The notes: generated by a model from the letters alone, not told the origin. Shown: positions 31,386 to 40,172, counted from the first letter of the stretch. The stretch: DNA of 42,474 nt from Armatimonadota bacterium (GCA_021413725.1 JAIOPU010000263.1:1-42474); one strand, 5' to 3'. A program made the numbers and translations.

Positions 31386-33557
31386 ATGGGTAACGCAAGT
31401 CTCATTTGGGGAGTCCTATTCCTACCCTTGATAGGATTTCTGGTTCAGGCATGCTTTGGCGGGAGTATCGTCAAGTCTGGCAATGACTCCGCAGGCAAAA
31501 GAGTTTCGGGCATTCTCGCCGTCCTCTTTATTGCTGTCCCCTTTATCTTAGGTCTGATCATTACCAAGGACCTTGCTTCTCTCCCGGCTGACGCTCGATT
31601 CCACGTCGTCACGCTTTTCGATTGGATCAAAATCCAGTCTCTCACGATCCCGTTTGAGGTCAGAATTGATACTTTGTCGATGACGATGGTTCTGATCGTT
31701 ACTGGGCTCGGGTCGCTGATTCACCTTTTTGCTACGGGCTACATGGCCGAGGAAAAGGAATACACCCGCTTCTTCACCTACTTGAACCTGTTCATCGCCT
31801 TTATGCTTATGCTAGTGCTTGGCAACAATCTGGCACTGCTGTTCATCGGATGGGAAGGCGTTGGGCTTTGTAGCTACCTCCTGATCGGTTTTTGGTACAA
31901 AGATCTCAACAATGCCCGAGCGGCGAATAAAGCGTTTATCGTCAATCGAATCGGCGACTGGGGATTAACCTTGGGCATGTTTGCGATTGCCACTCTGCTG
32001 ATGACGCAGTTGCAAGTCGTTCCTGATGGGCGATTCTTGTCTTACGATGTAATTTTCTCACCCGCTTCGCTTGCCGTTTTCCAGGCTAACCCAGGGGCGA
32101 CAACCGCGATTGCCCTTCTATTATTCGTGGGCGCGATGGGTAAGTCCGCGCAGTTCCCACTGTATATCTGGCTCCCGGATGCAATGGCGGGTCCGACTCC
32201 GGTTTCGGCTTTGATCCACGCGGCGACGATGGTCACCTCCGGAATCGTATTGCTGAACCGTTTCGCATCAATCTTTGCGATGTCGCCCATCGCTAGTGCG
32301 GTGGTGGCTTGCATCGGTGGGTTCACCGCTTTGTTCGCGGCTTTGATTGCTTTCGGTCAGCGGGATATCAAAAAAGTCCTTGCTTATTCGACCGTTTCGC
32401 AGCTTGGCTACATGTTCCTTGCTTGCGGCTCAGGCGCGTATTGGGCGGGAATGTTCCACGTCACGACCCACGCGTTCTTTAAGGCCCTTCTCTTTTTGGG
32501 TTCGGGCGCGGTGATTCATGCGATGAACCACGAGCAGGACATGCGATGGTACGGAAATCTTCGGAAGTACATCCCGATCACGACGGTCTGTATGATCGTT
32601 GCTTGGCTTGCGATTTCTGGCGTTCCTGGACTCAGCGGATTCTTCTCGAAAGAAGCAATCTTAGGTGCCGCATTCGGCAACGAGCTAGCGGTGGTCAACG
32701 GTTTTCACTATGGTGCACTTGCTGGATGGGTTGCTTTGGCAGTTGCAGGTCTGACGGCAGCCTATATGACTCGCATGACGATGCTGACCTTCTTTGGCGG
32801 AAAAGAGCAGTGGCGGGATATTCCGGTTGAGGCTGAGCATCATCACGAGCATGCTCATGAGCATGCCCACGAAGACCACGGGCCGGATACGCACGAATTT
32901 TTCTATACTGATGCTGAGCTCGCCGAGCGTGCCGCTCCTGAGGAGCATCATCACCATCTCGACGCGGACTATACCCCGCACGAAGTTTCCCCAAGCATGT
33001 GGGTTCCACTTGCGATCCTTGCGGTTCTCAGCGCAGTGGGCGGATTTGTTCTTCACAATGGGCATCTTCTCCAACACTGGCTCTTCCCGAACGGAGTTCC
33101 CTTGCTTGACGCAAAACTGGTTCCCGGCGAGCCGGAGCACGGCATCATGGCGGGACACAATTTGATGTACGCCTCCATCGCGATGGCCGTCGGCGGAATG
33201 TTGCTCGGCTATATTGTCTACCGAAAAGGCATGCCGCAACGAGAAAAGAACACGGAAACCATGCTCCCGGCGCAAGTCGCGGCGGGTAACCAATTTGGCT
33301 ACGACAACATGATGGTGGACGCGGCCGTTGACGGCGGCGGTTCGATCGCGGATAAGTTCTTCTTCAAGTTCTTCGATGCGAAGCTGATAGACGGAATCGT
33401 GAACGGCGTCGGGGTTTTCGCTCGTGGCGCGGGTGGGTTACTGAAGAATATTCAGACCGGATACGTGAGGAGCTACGCGCTGATGATGCTGATTGGCGTC
33501 GTGGTGATCGTCGCCTATGTCACCTCGGTTCTCGTCCATGTCGGGGGTGTGAAGTAA
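31386..33557 (+). CDS. nuoL: NADH-quinone oxidoreductase subunit L
   Basis: A 723-residue polytopic membrane subunit of respiratory complex I that takes part in proton pumping. Typical segments are LFIGWEGVGLCSYLLIGFW, IVNRIGDWG, AMGKSAQFPLYIWLPDAMAGPTPVSALIHAATMVTSG and HVTTHAFFKALLFLGSGAVIHA. It is about 110 residues longer than E. coli NuoL. Much of the extra length is a His/Glu-rich loop from residue 485 (HHHEHAHEHAHEDHG, then EEHHHH around 523), possibly metal-binding. It begins a nuoL-nuoM-(UroD-like)-nuoN unit with 1- and 4-base overlaps. The rest of the nuo genes are not here, and tRNA-Glu lies upstream. Confidence 0.96.
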   Translation: MGNASLIWGVLFLPLIGFLVQACFGGSIVKSGNDSAGKRVSGILAVLFIAVPFILGLIITKDLASLPADARFHVVTLFDWIKIQSLTIPFEVRIDTLSMTMVLIVTGLGSLIHLFATGYMAEEKEYTRFFTYLNLFIAFMLMLVLGNNLALLFIGWEGVGLCSYLLIGFWYKDLNNARAANKAFIVNRIGDWGLTLGMFAIATLLMTQLQVVPDGRFLSYDVIFSPASLAVFQANPGATTAIALLLFVGAMGKSAQFPLYIWLPDAMAGPTPVSALIHAATMVTSGIVLLNRFASIFAMSPIASAVVACIGGFTALFAALIAFGQRDIKKVLAYSTVSQLGYMFLACGSGAYWAGMFHVTTHAFFKALLFLGSGAVIHAMNHEQDMRWYGNLRKYIPITTVCMIVAWLAISGVPGLSGFFSKEAILGAAFGNELAVVNGFHYGALAGWVALAVAGLTAAYMTRMTMLTFFGGKEQWRDIPVEAEHHHEHAHEHAHEDHGPDTHEFFYTDAELAERAAPEEHHHHLDADYTPHEVSPSMWVPLAILAVLSAVGGFVLHNGHLLQHWLFPNGVPLLDAKLVPGEPEHGIMAGHNLMYASIAMAVGGMLLGYIVYRKGMPQREKNTETMLPAQVAAGNQFGYDNMMVDAAVDGGGSIADKFFFKFFDAKLIDGIVNGVGVFARGAGGLLKNIQTGYVRSYALMMLIGVVVIVAYVTSVLVHVGGVK

Positions 33558-35350
33558 TGATTGAAAGTACAGGATTCGGACTCCTCTCGCTCACCATTTT
33601 TGCGCCGTTCATCGGGGCTTTGATCCTGATGTTCATGCCGGAAAAGGATGTCAAGAATATTCGCTACGCTGCTCTGGCATTCTCCGTGGTTTCGTTCGTA
33701 TTGAGCCTTTTGGTGCTCAGCCGTTTCCAAGCGGGGACTTATCATTTCCAGATGATTGAGTTGGTCAAATGGATTCCTAGCCTGGGATTGAATTATAAAG
33801 TCGGTGTCGATGGCGTCAGCATCTGGCTGATTGTCCTCACGACCTTTCTAATGGTCATTTCGACCATATTTAGCTTCTACGTGGACAAGCGGGTGAAGCA
33901 ATACATGATCTTCATGCTGATGCTGGAGACCGCCATGCTCGGCGTTTTCCTCTCGCTCGACATGATCTTGTTCTACACCTTCTTCGAGGCGAGCCTTGTT
34001 CCGATGTACTTCCTGATCAACATTTGGGGTGGTGCACGAAGGCAATATGCGGCGGCGAAGTTCTTCATCTACACCTTTGCAGGTTCGATCTTCATGCTCA
34101 TCGGCATCATCACGATGCACCAGATTTACGCCCGGGCGACGGGCGGGGCAGGGACGTTTGACTTCATCGCGATCCAGAGCCAGGTCGCAAGCGGCCAGTT
34201 CTGGGCGAAGGCGATGCAGGCGCAGCCACTGATTTTCTGGAGCTTCGCCATCGCCTTCATGGTGAAGTGCCCGATGTTCCCCTTCCACACTTGGTTGCCC
34301 GACGCTCACGTCGAAGCACCAACAGCGGGTTCAGTTATCCTTGCGGGTGTTTTGCTCAAGATGGGCACCTACGGATTCCTCCGGTTCTGTTTGCCATTAT
34401 TCCCGGATGCGGTCAAGACCCAACTGATCTGGATCATGGGACTGGCTGTCTTTGGCATCATTTACGGCGCGATTGTCGCGGCGGTTCAGCCGGACGTTAA
34501 GAAACTTGTTGCCTATTCTTCGGTCGCTCACATGGGATTTGTCATCATTGGCATCTTCTCGCTGACGCACGAAGGCATGATGGGCGGAGCGATGCAGCAA
34601 CTCAACCACGGTATCAGCACCGGAGCACTCTTCTTGATGATCGGCCTTCTGTACGAGCGACGCCACACCCGAATGTTCAAGGACTTCGGCGGCCTCAAGG
34701 CGCAAATGCCGATCTACTCGATGCTCTTCCTCATCGTCATGCTGAGTAGCGTCGGTCTACCGTCGCTGAACGGATTCGTTGGCGAATTCCTTGCGATGTT
34801 TGGCCTCTATCAAGCGTCAGCGGCGGGTATGTTCGGCCTGAATATCGGCTTCCCGGTGGTTGCCGGATTCGGAGTTGTGCTCGCGGCGGTCTACCTGCTT
34901 GTAATGTTCCAGAAGGTCTTTTACGGTAAGAACGAGAACCCCGACAATCAGCGGCTCAAGGACATAAAGCCATGGGAAATCGCGATTTGCGGAGTGCTGG
35001 TCCTCTTTATTTTCTGGGGAGGATTCTTCCCGAATACCTTCCTTAAACCGATGGAGCGCTCGCTTGGCGCGGTGCGGCAGATGGTTTTGAACGACGAGGG
35101 TTCGCGACCGAGTTACGCGGACATCACGATGGACGTGAACGCGGATGGCGCGCTGGTAAAGGTTGCTCCGCGCGAGTTCAATGGCAAGTTGCAAGACTTC
35201 CAAGAGGTCAGCATCATTTCTCCGGCGAATTTCTACTTCCCGGCGAAGAAGCCGGCGTCGGTACAAGCCAAATTGGAAAACCCTCACCCCAGTTCGCTTC
35301 GCTCACAGACCCTCTCCCTCGGTGAGAGGGAGATAGGAGCGGCGCGATGA
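33557..35350 (+). CDS. nuoM: NADH-quinone oxidoreductase subunit M, with repeat-derived C-terminus
   Basis: A 597-residue antiporter-like membrane subunit of complex I. Marks are FYTFFEASLVPMYFLINIWG (functional Glu), FMVKCPMFPFHTWLPDAHVEAPTAGSVILAGVLLKMG, AYSSVAHMGFVIIG and LPSLNGFVGEFLAMFG. The start codon shares its A with nuoL's TAA stop. A soluble tail of about 80 residues follows the last helix (FPNTFLKPMERSLG...). Its final residues NPHPSSLRSQTLSLGEREIG (then AAR) are encoded by an inverted family-A repeat (35277-35333). Ends with a 4-base ATGA overlap into the UroD-like gene. Confidence 0.95.
   Translation: MIESTGFGLLSLTIFAPFIGALILMFMPEKDVKNIRYAALAFSVVSFVLSLLVLSRFQAGTYHFQMIELVKWIPSLGLNYKVGVDGVSIWLIVLTTFLMVISTIFSFYVDKRVKQYMIFMLMLETAMLGVFLSLDMILFYTFFEASLVPMYFLINIWGGARRQYAAAKFFIYTFAGSIFMLIGIITMHQIYARATGGAGTFDFIAIQSQVASGQFWAKAMQAQPLIFWSFAIAFMVKCPMFPFHTWLPDAHVEAPTAGSVILAGVLLKMGTYGFLRFCLPLFPDAVKTQLIWIMGLAVFGIIYGAIVAAVQPDVKKLVAYSSVAHMGFVIIGIFSLTHEGMMGGAMQQLNHGISTGALFLMIGLLYERRHTRMFKDFGGLKAQMPIYSMLFLIVMLSSVGLPSLNGFVGEFLAMFGLYQASAAGMFGLNIGFPVVAGFGVVLAAVYLLVMFQKVFYGKNENPDNQRLKDIKPWEIAICGVLVLFIFWGGFFPNTFLKPMERSLGAVRQMVLNDEGSRPSYADITMDVNADGALVKVAPREFNGKLQDFQEVSIISPANFYFPAKKPASVQAKLENPHPSSLRSQTLSLGEREIGAAR
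35277..35333. repeat. Family-A repeat, copy 4, inverted, inside nuoM
   Basis: AACCCTCACCCCAGTTC ... CACAGACCCTCTCCCTCGG ... GAGAGGGAGA is the reverse complement of the 9192 copy with few changes. It lies entirely in the nuoM reading frame and stops just before the GGAG (about 35336-35339) that serves the next gene. Confidence 0.85.
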
Positions 35351-35844
35351 TCGAAGTTATGTGGGCAGATGGTGGAACTTACGAATTTTCGGAAGTTGCT
35401 TCGCCCTACGGGAAGGCGATGCAATTGGGCGTTGATCTGAACGAACTTCTGCACACGGATCCGGCAACAGGCGAGACTCAACTCAATGAACTTGCCGGAG
35501 CCGCCACTCAGGAGATTGAGGCGGCTGATGGTGCCGCAGGGATTTTCTACCGAGTCTTCGGAGCATGTCCGGCGGAATGCACGCCGATGCAATTCGGAGG
35601 ACACTACCTGGAAGTGGATCGAGCAATTCTCAACACCATCACCAAAGGCATCAAAACCATCGTCTTCATCGAAGGCGAAGACATCTACTTCGACTTCGTT
35701 TCGGACCTCCCTTGCGATGCGATGGGTTGGGATGAGGCGATCAACACCTTGACTCTCGCGGAGGCTCGGACCATGCGGCCCGGGTTGTATGCTCTTACGT
35801 CGCCAGAAGCCGAAATCAAAATTCGGCAAGGAGTGACGGTCTAA
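35347..35844 (+). CDS. UroD-like (uroporphyrinogen decarboxylase superfamily) C-terminal half protein in the nuo unit
   Basis: A 165-residue cytosolic protein. From about residue 58 it resembles the second half of UroD/MtaA-like barrels: AADGAAGIFYRVF, EVDRAILNTI, KTIVFIEGEDIYFDFVSDLPCDAMGWDEAINTLTLAEAR and MRPGLYALTSPEAEI. In full-length relatives these correspond to ADGiff..., HvHGe-iyfdll-dyPvda-sW, slaEAR, and GGi. The first ~57 residues are not recognised. At 165 residues it is less than half the usual ~340, and lacks the N-terminal Arg-rich substrate region, so it is unlikely to decarboxylate porphyrins. Its ATG overlaps nuoM's TGA, and nuoN starts four bases after its stop. Confidence 0.65.
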   Translation: MIEVMWADGGTYEFSEVASPYGKAMQLGVDLNELLHTDPATGETQLNELAGAATQEIEAADGAAGIFYRVFGACPAECTPMQFGGHYLEVDRAILNTITKGIKTIVFIEGEDIYFDFVSDLPCDAMGWDEAINTLTLAEARTMRPGLYALTSPEAEIKIRQGVTV

Positions 35845-35848
35845 GCTC

Positions 35849-37318
35849 ATGGATAAAGTGAACGATCTCTACAACATGACGCCTCCGGGCATCGACTGGA
35901 TGATTATCATGCCGGTCCTCGTGGCCTGCGTCACGGGTCTGGTGGCATTCCTTTGGATGAGTCTGCAAAAGGAGCGCGACACGACTCCGATGGTGCTGAC
36001 GACTCTGGTCGGCATGGCCGTAAGCGCGTACACTGCATTCGCGCAAATCAATTTTTCGAACGCGTCCACCTTCGCCAACATGGCGATGCGGGACTCCATG
36101 TCGTCGATTTTGCAGTTCTCTTTGGCGGTGATTTGCTTCATCGTCGTCCTCTTCAGCGATGCGTACTTGAAGCAAAAACAGATTGCGTTCCGCGAGTTCT
36201 ATCCGCTTACGGTTTGGGCTACTGCCGGCGCGATGATTATGGTTAGCACACAGAACCTGCTGATGATGTTCATCGGTCTGGAAGTGCTTTCGATTTCGTT
36301 GTACGTGATGGCAGGAATGAGCCGCTACGAGCAGAAGTCAGAGGAATCGGCGATGAAATACTTCTTGCTAGGGGCTTTCGCGAGCGCATTTTTCCTCTAT
36401 GGGATTGCCTTCATCTATGGAGCTACCGGAAGCACCAATCTTGATCAGATTGCTGTGGCTTACGCAACCGGTAATCGAGAGATGCTGGGACTGCTCGTTT
36501 TTGGCACAATTTTGATGCTGATTGGTCTCAGCTTTAAGGCCGCGTTCGTACCGTTCCACCAGTGGACTCCTGACGTTTATCAGGGCGCACCCACGAATGT
36601 GACCGCGTTCATGGCGGCGGCTTCCAAAGTCGCGGCAATCGGCGCACTCTTCCGAGTCCTGATTGCGGCGGCTCCTTTGCAGAGCTACTGGATGCCTGCG
36701 ATGTTCTGGATCGCGATCCTGACGATGACGATTCCCAACCTTTTGGCTCTCGTACAGAAGGACGTAAAACGCGTTCTCGGCTTCTCCAGCATCGCGAATG
36801 CAGGTTACGTTCTGGTGGCGATTCTTGCCGCCGTCAAGTCTGGCAGTAATAATTATGCAACGGTGTGTATCTACCTAGTGGGATACAGCCTTATGACTCT
36901 CGGCTCATTCGCCGTGATTTCGCTTACCGCGAAGCAAGGCAAGGAAGGAACGTCATTTGAAGATTTGAATGGACTTTGGAAGCGTTCGCCGCTTGCGGCG
37001 GGGACTTTGGTGATTTTCCTCGCGTCCCTAATCGGTATTCCACCGACGGGTGGCTTCTTCGGAAAACTCCTCATCTTTCAAGATGCGGTTGGTGCTCACC
37101 TTACACCGCTCGCGATTGTTCTGGCGGTGAATTCGGTCATCAGCGTCTATTACTACCTCCGCATCGCGCTTGCCGCGATGGTAGTGGATGACGAAGGCGA
37201 GAAGACCGTGAGTGCTCCGATGACCCCGGGCCTGCAGTCCGCGTGCATCATTTGCGCTACCGGCGTGATCGCGATGCTCTTCCTCATTAGCCCTCTTCAA
37301 TCTGTTCTCCATCGATAA
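35849..37318 (+). CDS. nuoN: NADH-quinone oxidoreductase subunit N
   Basis: A 489-residue membrane subunit of complex I. Marks include FIGLEVLSISLYVMAGMSRYEQKSEESAMKYFLLGAFASAFFLYGIAFIYGATG, GLSFKAAFVPFHQWTPDVYQGAPTNVTAFMAAASKVAA, LGFSSIANAGYVL, and LASLIGIPPTGGFFGKLLIFQ. These hold the conserved Glu, Lys and His of the pumping channel. It starts 4 bases after the UroD-like gene and is followed after 6 bases by the isomerase-like gene, so all five are probably one transcript. Confidence 0.96.
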   Translation: MDKVNDLYNMTPPGIDWMIIMPVLVACVTGLVAFLWMSLQKERDTTPMVLTTLVGMAVSAYTAFAQINFSNASTFANMAMRDSMSSILQFSLAVICFIVVLFSDAYLKQKQIAFREFYPLTVWATAGAMIMVSTQNLLMMFIGLEVLSISLYVMAGMSRYEQKSEESAMKYFLLGAFASAFFLYGIAFIYGATGSTNLDQIAVAYATGNREMLGLLVFGTILMLIGLSFKAAFVPFHQWTPDVYQGAPTNVTAFMAAASKVAAIGALFRVLIAAAPLQSYWMPAMFWIAILTMTIPNLLALVQKDVKRVLGFSSIANAGYVLVAILAAVKSGSNNYATVCIYLVGYSLMTLGSFAVISLTAKQGKEGTSFEDLNGLWKRSPLAAGTLVIFLASLIGIPPTGGFFGKLLIFQDAVGAHLTPLAIVLAVNSVISVYYYLRIALAAMVVDDEGEKTVSAPMTPGLQSACIICATGVIAMLFLISPLQSVLHR

Positions 37319-37324
37319 AAGATC

Positions 37325-38173
37325 ATGAAATTAGGCGTCAGCATGTATTCGTACGTCCATGCCGTGAAAGCGGGGAAATTGGACATTGCTGGATTTATCC
37401 ACGAAGCGAAGCGGATCGGCGCGGATGGCGTCGAACTTCTCGACTTCTTTTACAAAGATATTGAGGCAGAGCGTGAACTTGCTTTGGCTGCCTTGGAAGA
37501 AACTGGTCTTCCCTGTGCAGTTTTTTCTGTGGCGCAGAATTTCGCCAAACCCGATCCAGGCCTTCGCGAGGTTGAGCTCACCAAGATTTTCTTCGGTATC
37601 GAAGAGGCTCTGAAATACGGGAGCAAGGTTGTTCGGGTGTTTGCAGGCGATGTCTATGACGCTAGCGCGACATTGACGGATGCCCGAGAGTGGATCATTG
37701 ACGGGTTGGTTGCGGGGGCGAACTACGCTCACGACCAAGGCATTAAGCTCGCACTAGAGAATCACGGCAAACTCGCCGGGCGCGGCGATCAGGTGCGACA
37801 GATTATTCTCGATGTGCGCGATCGATGCGGTCACGATGCGCTCGGCGCAAACCCGGACACGGGCAACTTTCTCCTGGTTGAGCAGCCGAGCCACGAAGCG
37901 ATTCAGCAGGTCGCGGAGTTTGCTTACATGGTTCATTTTAAGGACTTCAAACCCGCCCCTGAGGGTCACACTGGCTACACTTACGACTCCATTCAGGGCA
38001 ATAAATTTGTCGGAACGGCAATTGGCGAAGGCACGGTGGACCTTGCTCAGTGCATTGCGGCTTTGAGCGCGAAAGGCTTCGGCGGTTGGCTCAACGTTGA
38101 GTACGAAGCCGAAGAAGACCCGTTCACGGGCGTGGCGCGGAGTATTGTGAACGGTCGCAAGTTCTTGAGTTAG
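37325..38173 (+). CDS. Sugar phosphate isomerase/epimerase-like TIM-barrel protein
   Basis: A 282-residue xylose isomerase-like (AP endonuclease 2 superfamily) barrel. Metal-site residues are visible at strand ends: KLALENHGKLAG (Glu, His), ALGANPDTGNF (Asp), MVHFKDFKP (His) and LNVEYEAEEDPF (Glu). GADGVELLDFFY at the N-terminus and GEGTVDLAQCIAAL near the end are typical. Members isomerise or epimerise sugars or inositols in the cytosol; the substrate is unknown. Six bases separate it from nuoN, although no functional link to complex I is known. A hairpin without T-run follows (38184-38210). Confidence 0.88.
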   Translation: MKLGVSMYSYVHAVKAGKLDIAGFIHEAKRIGADGVELLDFFYKDIEAERELALAALEETGLPCAVFSVAQNFAKPDPGLREVELTKIFFGIEEALKYGSKVVRVFAGDVYDASATLTDAREWIIDGLVAGANYAHDQGIKLALENHGKLAGRGDQVRQIILDVRDRCGHDALGANPDTGNFLLVEQPSHEAIQQVAEFAYMVHFKDFKPAPEGHTGYTYDSIQGNKFVGTAIGEGTVDLAQCIAALSAKGFGGWLNVEYEAEEDPFTGVARSIVNGRKFLS

Positions 38174-38183
38174 CGAAAAGAAA

Positions 38184-38260
38184 ACTCACCTCGCCCGAGG
38201 GGGGAGGTGAGTGAGGTACGAAACGAGAGGGGAAACTTAGTTCTGGGGATCAAATCCTTC
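38184..38260. repeat. Family-B repeat with hairpin after the isomerase-like gene
   Basis: CTCACCTC (38184-38191) pairs with GAGGTGAG (38203-38210), followed by TGAGGTACGAAACGAGAGGG and AAACTTAGTTCTGG, related to the 25804 copy (TGAGGGACGAACCGGGAGGG, AAATTCGGTTCTCGG). May also act as a 3' end stabiliser. Confidence 0.6.
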
Positions 38261-38313
38261 GTTTAGGCAAATTTCCCATTTCCCCCAAGGGGCGGGCAAG
38301 TTGTCTCAGGTTG

Positions 38314-38994
38314 CTAGAACTTCTTAACTTCTCCCGAACCGGTGATGTCCTCTTTTACCGTGTGCGGGTGCCCCTTGTATCTTACAGAGCCACTGCCGGT
38401 GATGTGAGCATCCAGCCCGGAGGTAGCGTTGAGTTCGATGTCGCCAGAGCCGGTGACGCTTGCTTTCGCGGTCTTGCTTTCGAGCCCCGCCAAATTGAGT
38501 TCTCCGGAGCCCGTTACAGAAGTGTCTAGCCTCTCTGCAGTCCCTTCCTTGGCAATGACCGATCCCGAACCGGTGACCTTCGCTGAAAAATCGGAATTAT
38601 TAAGCCCGGTGATCACAACTTCGCCTGATCCTGTGACGTTCACTTCTGTGAACTCAGGGACTTCAAGCACGACTTTTGCGCTGGTTGGGTTTGCGTTGCC
38701 GTCAAAGTGAACTTCCAACGTGTCGCCAGAAACTTTGGTGATGAGGTGCTTTTGCAGATTGTCGTCCGTGGATACCGTGACTTTGAAAGATTTGCCCACA
38801 TTGACAGTCACGTCGGGGGAACCCGTGAGGGATAGTCTTTCGAACCCGGTGATTGATCGAGTCTCAGTGCTGAGCTTCCCCGAGCCCTTAATCGCGTGCC
38901 CCATGCTCATATGCCGAGCACCGTGCATCAGCAGGCATCCTTGCAACGACATCAAACCCAAAACCAAGCCAGAAGTCTTAACAAAAGTTTTCAT
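38314..38994 (-). CDS. Head GIN domain (DUF2807) putative lipoprotein
   Basis: A 226-residue exported protein. The signal peptide ends in a lipobox-like LQGC (Cys20). The body is a right-handed beta-helix-like DUF2807 domain: GKLSTETRSITGFERLSLTGSPDVTVNVG (family start), then VTGSGEVVITGL, VTGSGSVIAKEG, VTGSGELNLAGL, VTGSGDIELNAT and ITGSGSVRYKG at a spacing of about 20 residues. This repeated V-T-G-S-G rung is the family signature. Likely surface or periplasmic with unknown ligand. It is divergent from pstS with 122 bases between starts. Confidence 0.9.
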   Translation of the reverse strand: MKTFVKTSGLVLGLMSLQGCLLMHGARHMSMGHAIKGSGKLSTETRSITGFERLSLTGSPDVTVNVGKSFKVTVSTDDNLQKHLITKVSGDTLEVHFDGNANPTSAKVVLEVPEFTEVNVTGSGEVVITGLNNSDFSAKVTGSGSVIAKEGTAERLDTSVTGSGELNLAGLESKTAKASVTGSGDIELNATSGLDAHITGSGSVRYKGHPHTVKEDITGSGEVKKF

Positions 38995-39050
38995 ACCCTC
39001 ATGATAGCCGATTCAATTTTAGGCACCGGGACCTTTGGTCCATCCCATTC

Positions 39051-39103
39051 CTTAACATTCCCTTAACAAAAACTAGCAACGCAATATCCGCAGGCTTCAT
39101 AAT
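39051..39103 (+). promoter_or_regulatory. Pho-box-like direct repeat and -10 of the pst operon
   Basis: CTTAACA at 39051-39057 and 39062-39068 repeat with an 11-base period, as in PhoB/PhoP-type sites. CATAAT (39098-39103) is a plausible -10. AAGGA (39105-39109) then gives the pstS ribosome binding site. Phosphate-starvation control is inferred from this plus the genes served. Confidence 0.65.
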
Positions 39104-39116
39104 TAAGGATGGGAAG

Positions 39117-40166
39117 ATGATGAAAACAACGACAACTTGGATTTTAGTAGCTGCCGTTCTCGGCTTTGGTCTGATTGGATGCGGAGATAAAGGAACGACA
39201 ACCGAAGGAACAGCTGGGACCGCAGGTTCAACTCCGGCAGCGGGTTCGGGAAGCAAGGGTGGAGAACTGACCATTGATGGCTCCAGCACGGTTTATCCGC
39301 TGAGCCAAGCGATCGGCGAGGAACTTCGCAAGACGAATTCAGACCTGAAGCTCACGGTGAGCGAATCAGGAACAGGCGGTGGCTTCAAGAAGTTTATTGC
39401 TAAAGAAATCGACATCGCCGGCGCCTCTCGTCCCATCGATGAAAAGGAATTGGAAGGAGCCAAAACCGCTGGTGTTGAGTTCATTGAACTACCCATCGCC
39501 TACGACGGTCTGACTGTGGTGGTGAACAAAGAAAATACTTGGGCGAAATCGCTGACGGTCACCGAATTGAAGGCAATTTGGTCGCCAGACAGCAAAATCT
39601 TGAATTGGAAAGATGTTCGTGCTGGCTTCCCCGATCAAGCCCTGAAGCTATACGGCGCCGGGACTGCAAGCGGCACTTTTGATTACTTTACGGAAGCAAT
39701 ATGCGGGAAGAAGGGGGCTATTCGAAAGGATTATCAAGGTAGCGAAGACGACAACGTGACCGTGCAGGGTGTTACGGGCGACAAAGGTGCCATGGGCTTC
39801 TTTGGCTACACTTACTTCCTTGAAAATAAAGAGACCCTTAACGCAGTTGAAATTGACAATGGCGCAGGACCGGTCGCTCCCAACGAGGAGACGATTATCG
39901 CAGGCAAGTACGCTCCGCTGGCACGGCCACTCTTCATCTACGTGAACAAGGCGAGCGCAGAGCGAAAGGAAATTCAGGACTATGTCAAGTTTTTCCTCAG
40001 CGAGCAGGGAGTTGCGATCCTGAAAGAAGAAAAGTATGTTGCCCTGCCCGCAAAGGCATACGAACTCGCGAACAAGCGATTTGAAGACCGAAAAACGGGT
40101 AGCGTATTTGGTGGAAAGAGTGCGGTCGGAGAGAAAATCGAAGACCTTCTCGCCAAAGAGGGATAG
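39117..40166 (+). CDS. pstS: Phosphate ABC transporter substrate-binding lipoprotein
   Basis: A 349-residue periplasmic phosphate receptor of the PstS type. The signal peptide ends in a lipobox LIGC (Cys22), followed by a Thr/Gly/Ala/Ser linker. TIDGSSTVYPLSQAIGEEL and ESGTGGGFKKFIAKEIDIAGASRPI hold the phosphate-contacting Ser and Thr residues. ASGTFDYFTEAICGKKGAIRKDYQGSEDDNVTVQGV is the second binding block, with the Asp/Arg typical of the SphX/PstS subgroup. ATG codons at 39117 and 39120 are both possible. First gene of pstS-pstC-pstA. Confidence 0.95.
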   Translation: MMKTTTTWILVAAVLGFGLIGCGDKGTTTEGTAGTAGSTPAAGSGSKGGELTIDGSSTVYPLSQAIGEELRKTNSDLKLTVSESGTGGGFKKFIAKEIDIAGASRPIDEKELEGAKTAGVEFIELPIAYDGLTVVVNKENTWAKSLTVTELKAIWSPDSKILNWKDVRAGFPDQALKLYGAGTASGTFDYFTEAICGKKGAIRKDYQGSEDDNVTVQGVTGDKGAMGFFGYTYFLENKETLNAVEIDNGAGPVAPNEETIIAGKYAPLARPLFIYVNKASAERKEIQDYVKFFLSEQGVAILKEEKYVALPAKAYELANKRFEDRKTGSVFGGKSAVGEKIEDLLAKEG

Positions 40167-40172
40167 AAATAA

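Noticed and set aside
38390-38650. CRISPR-like or tandem DNA repeat
   Set aside because: The spaced repeats are codons for VTGSG turns in the head-GIN protein, with no spacers or identical repeats.
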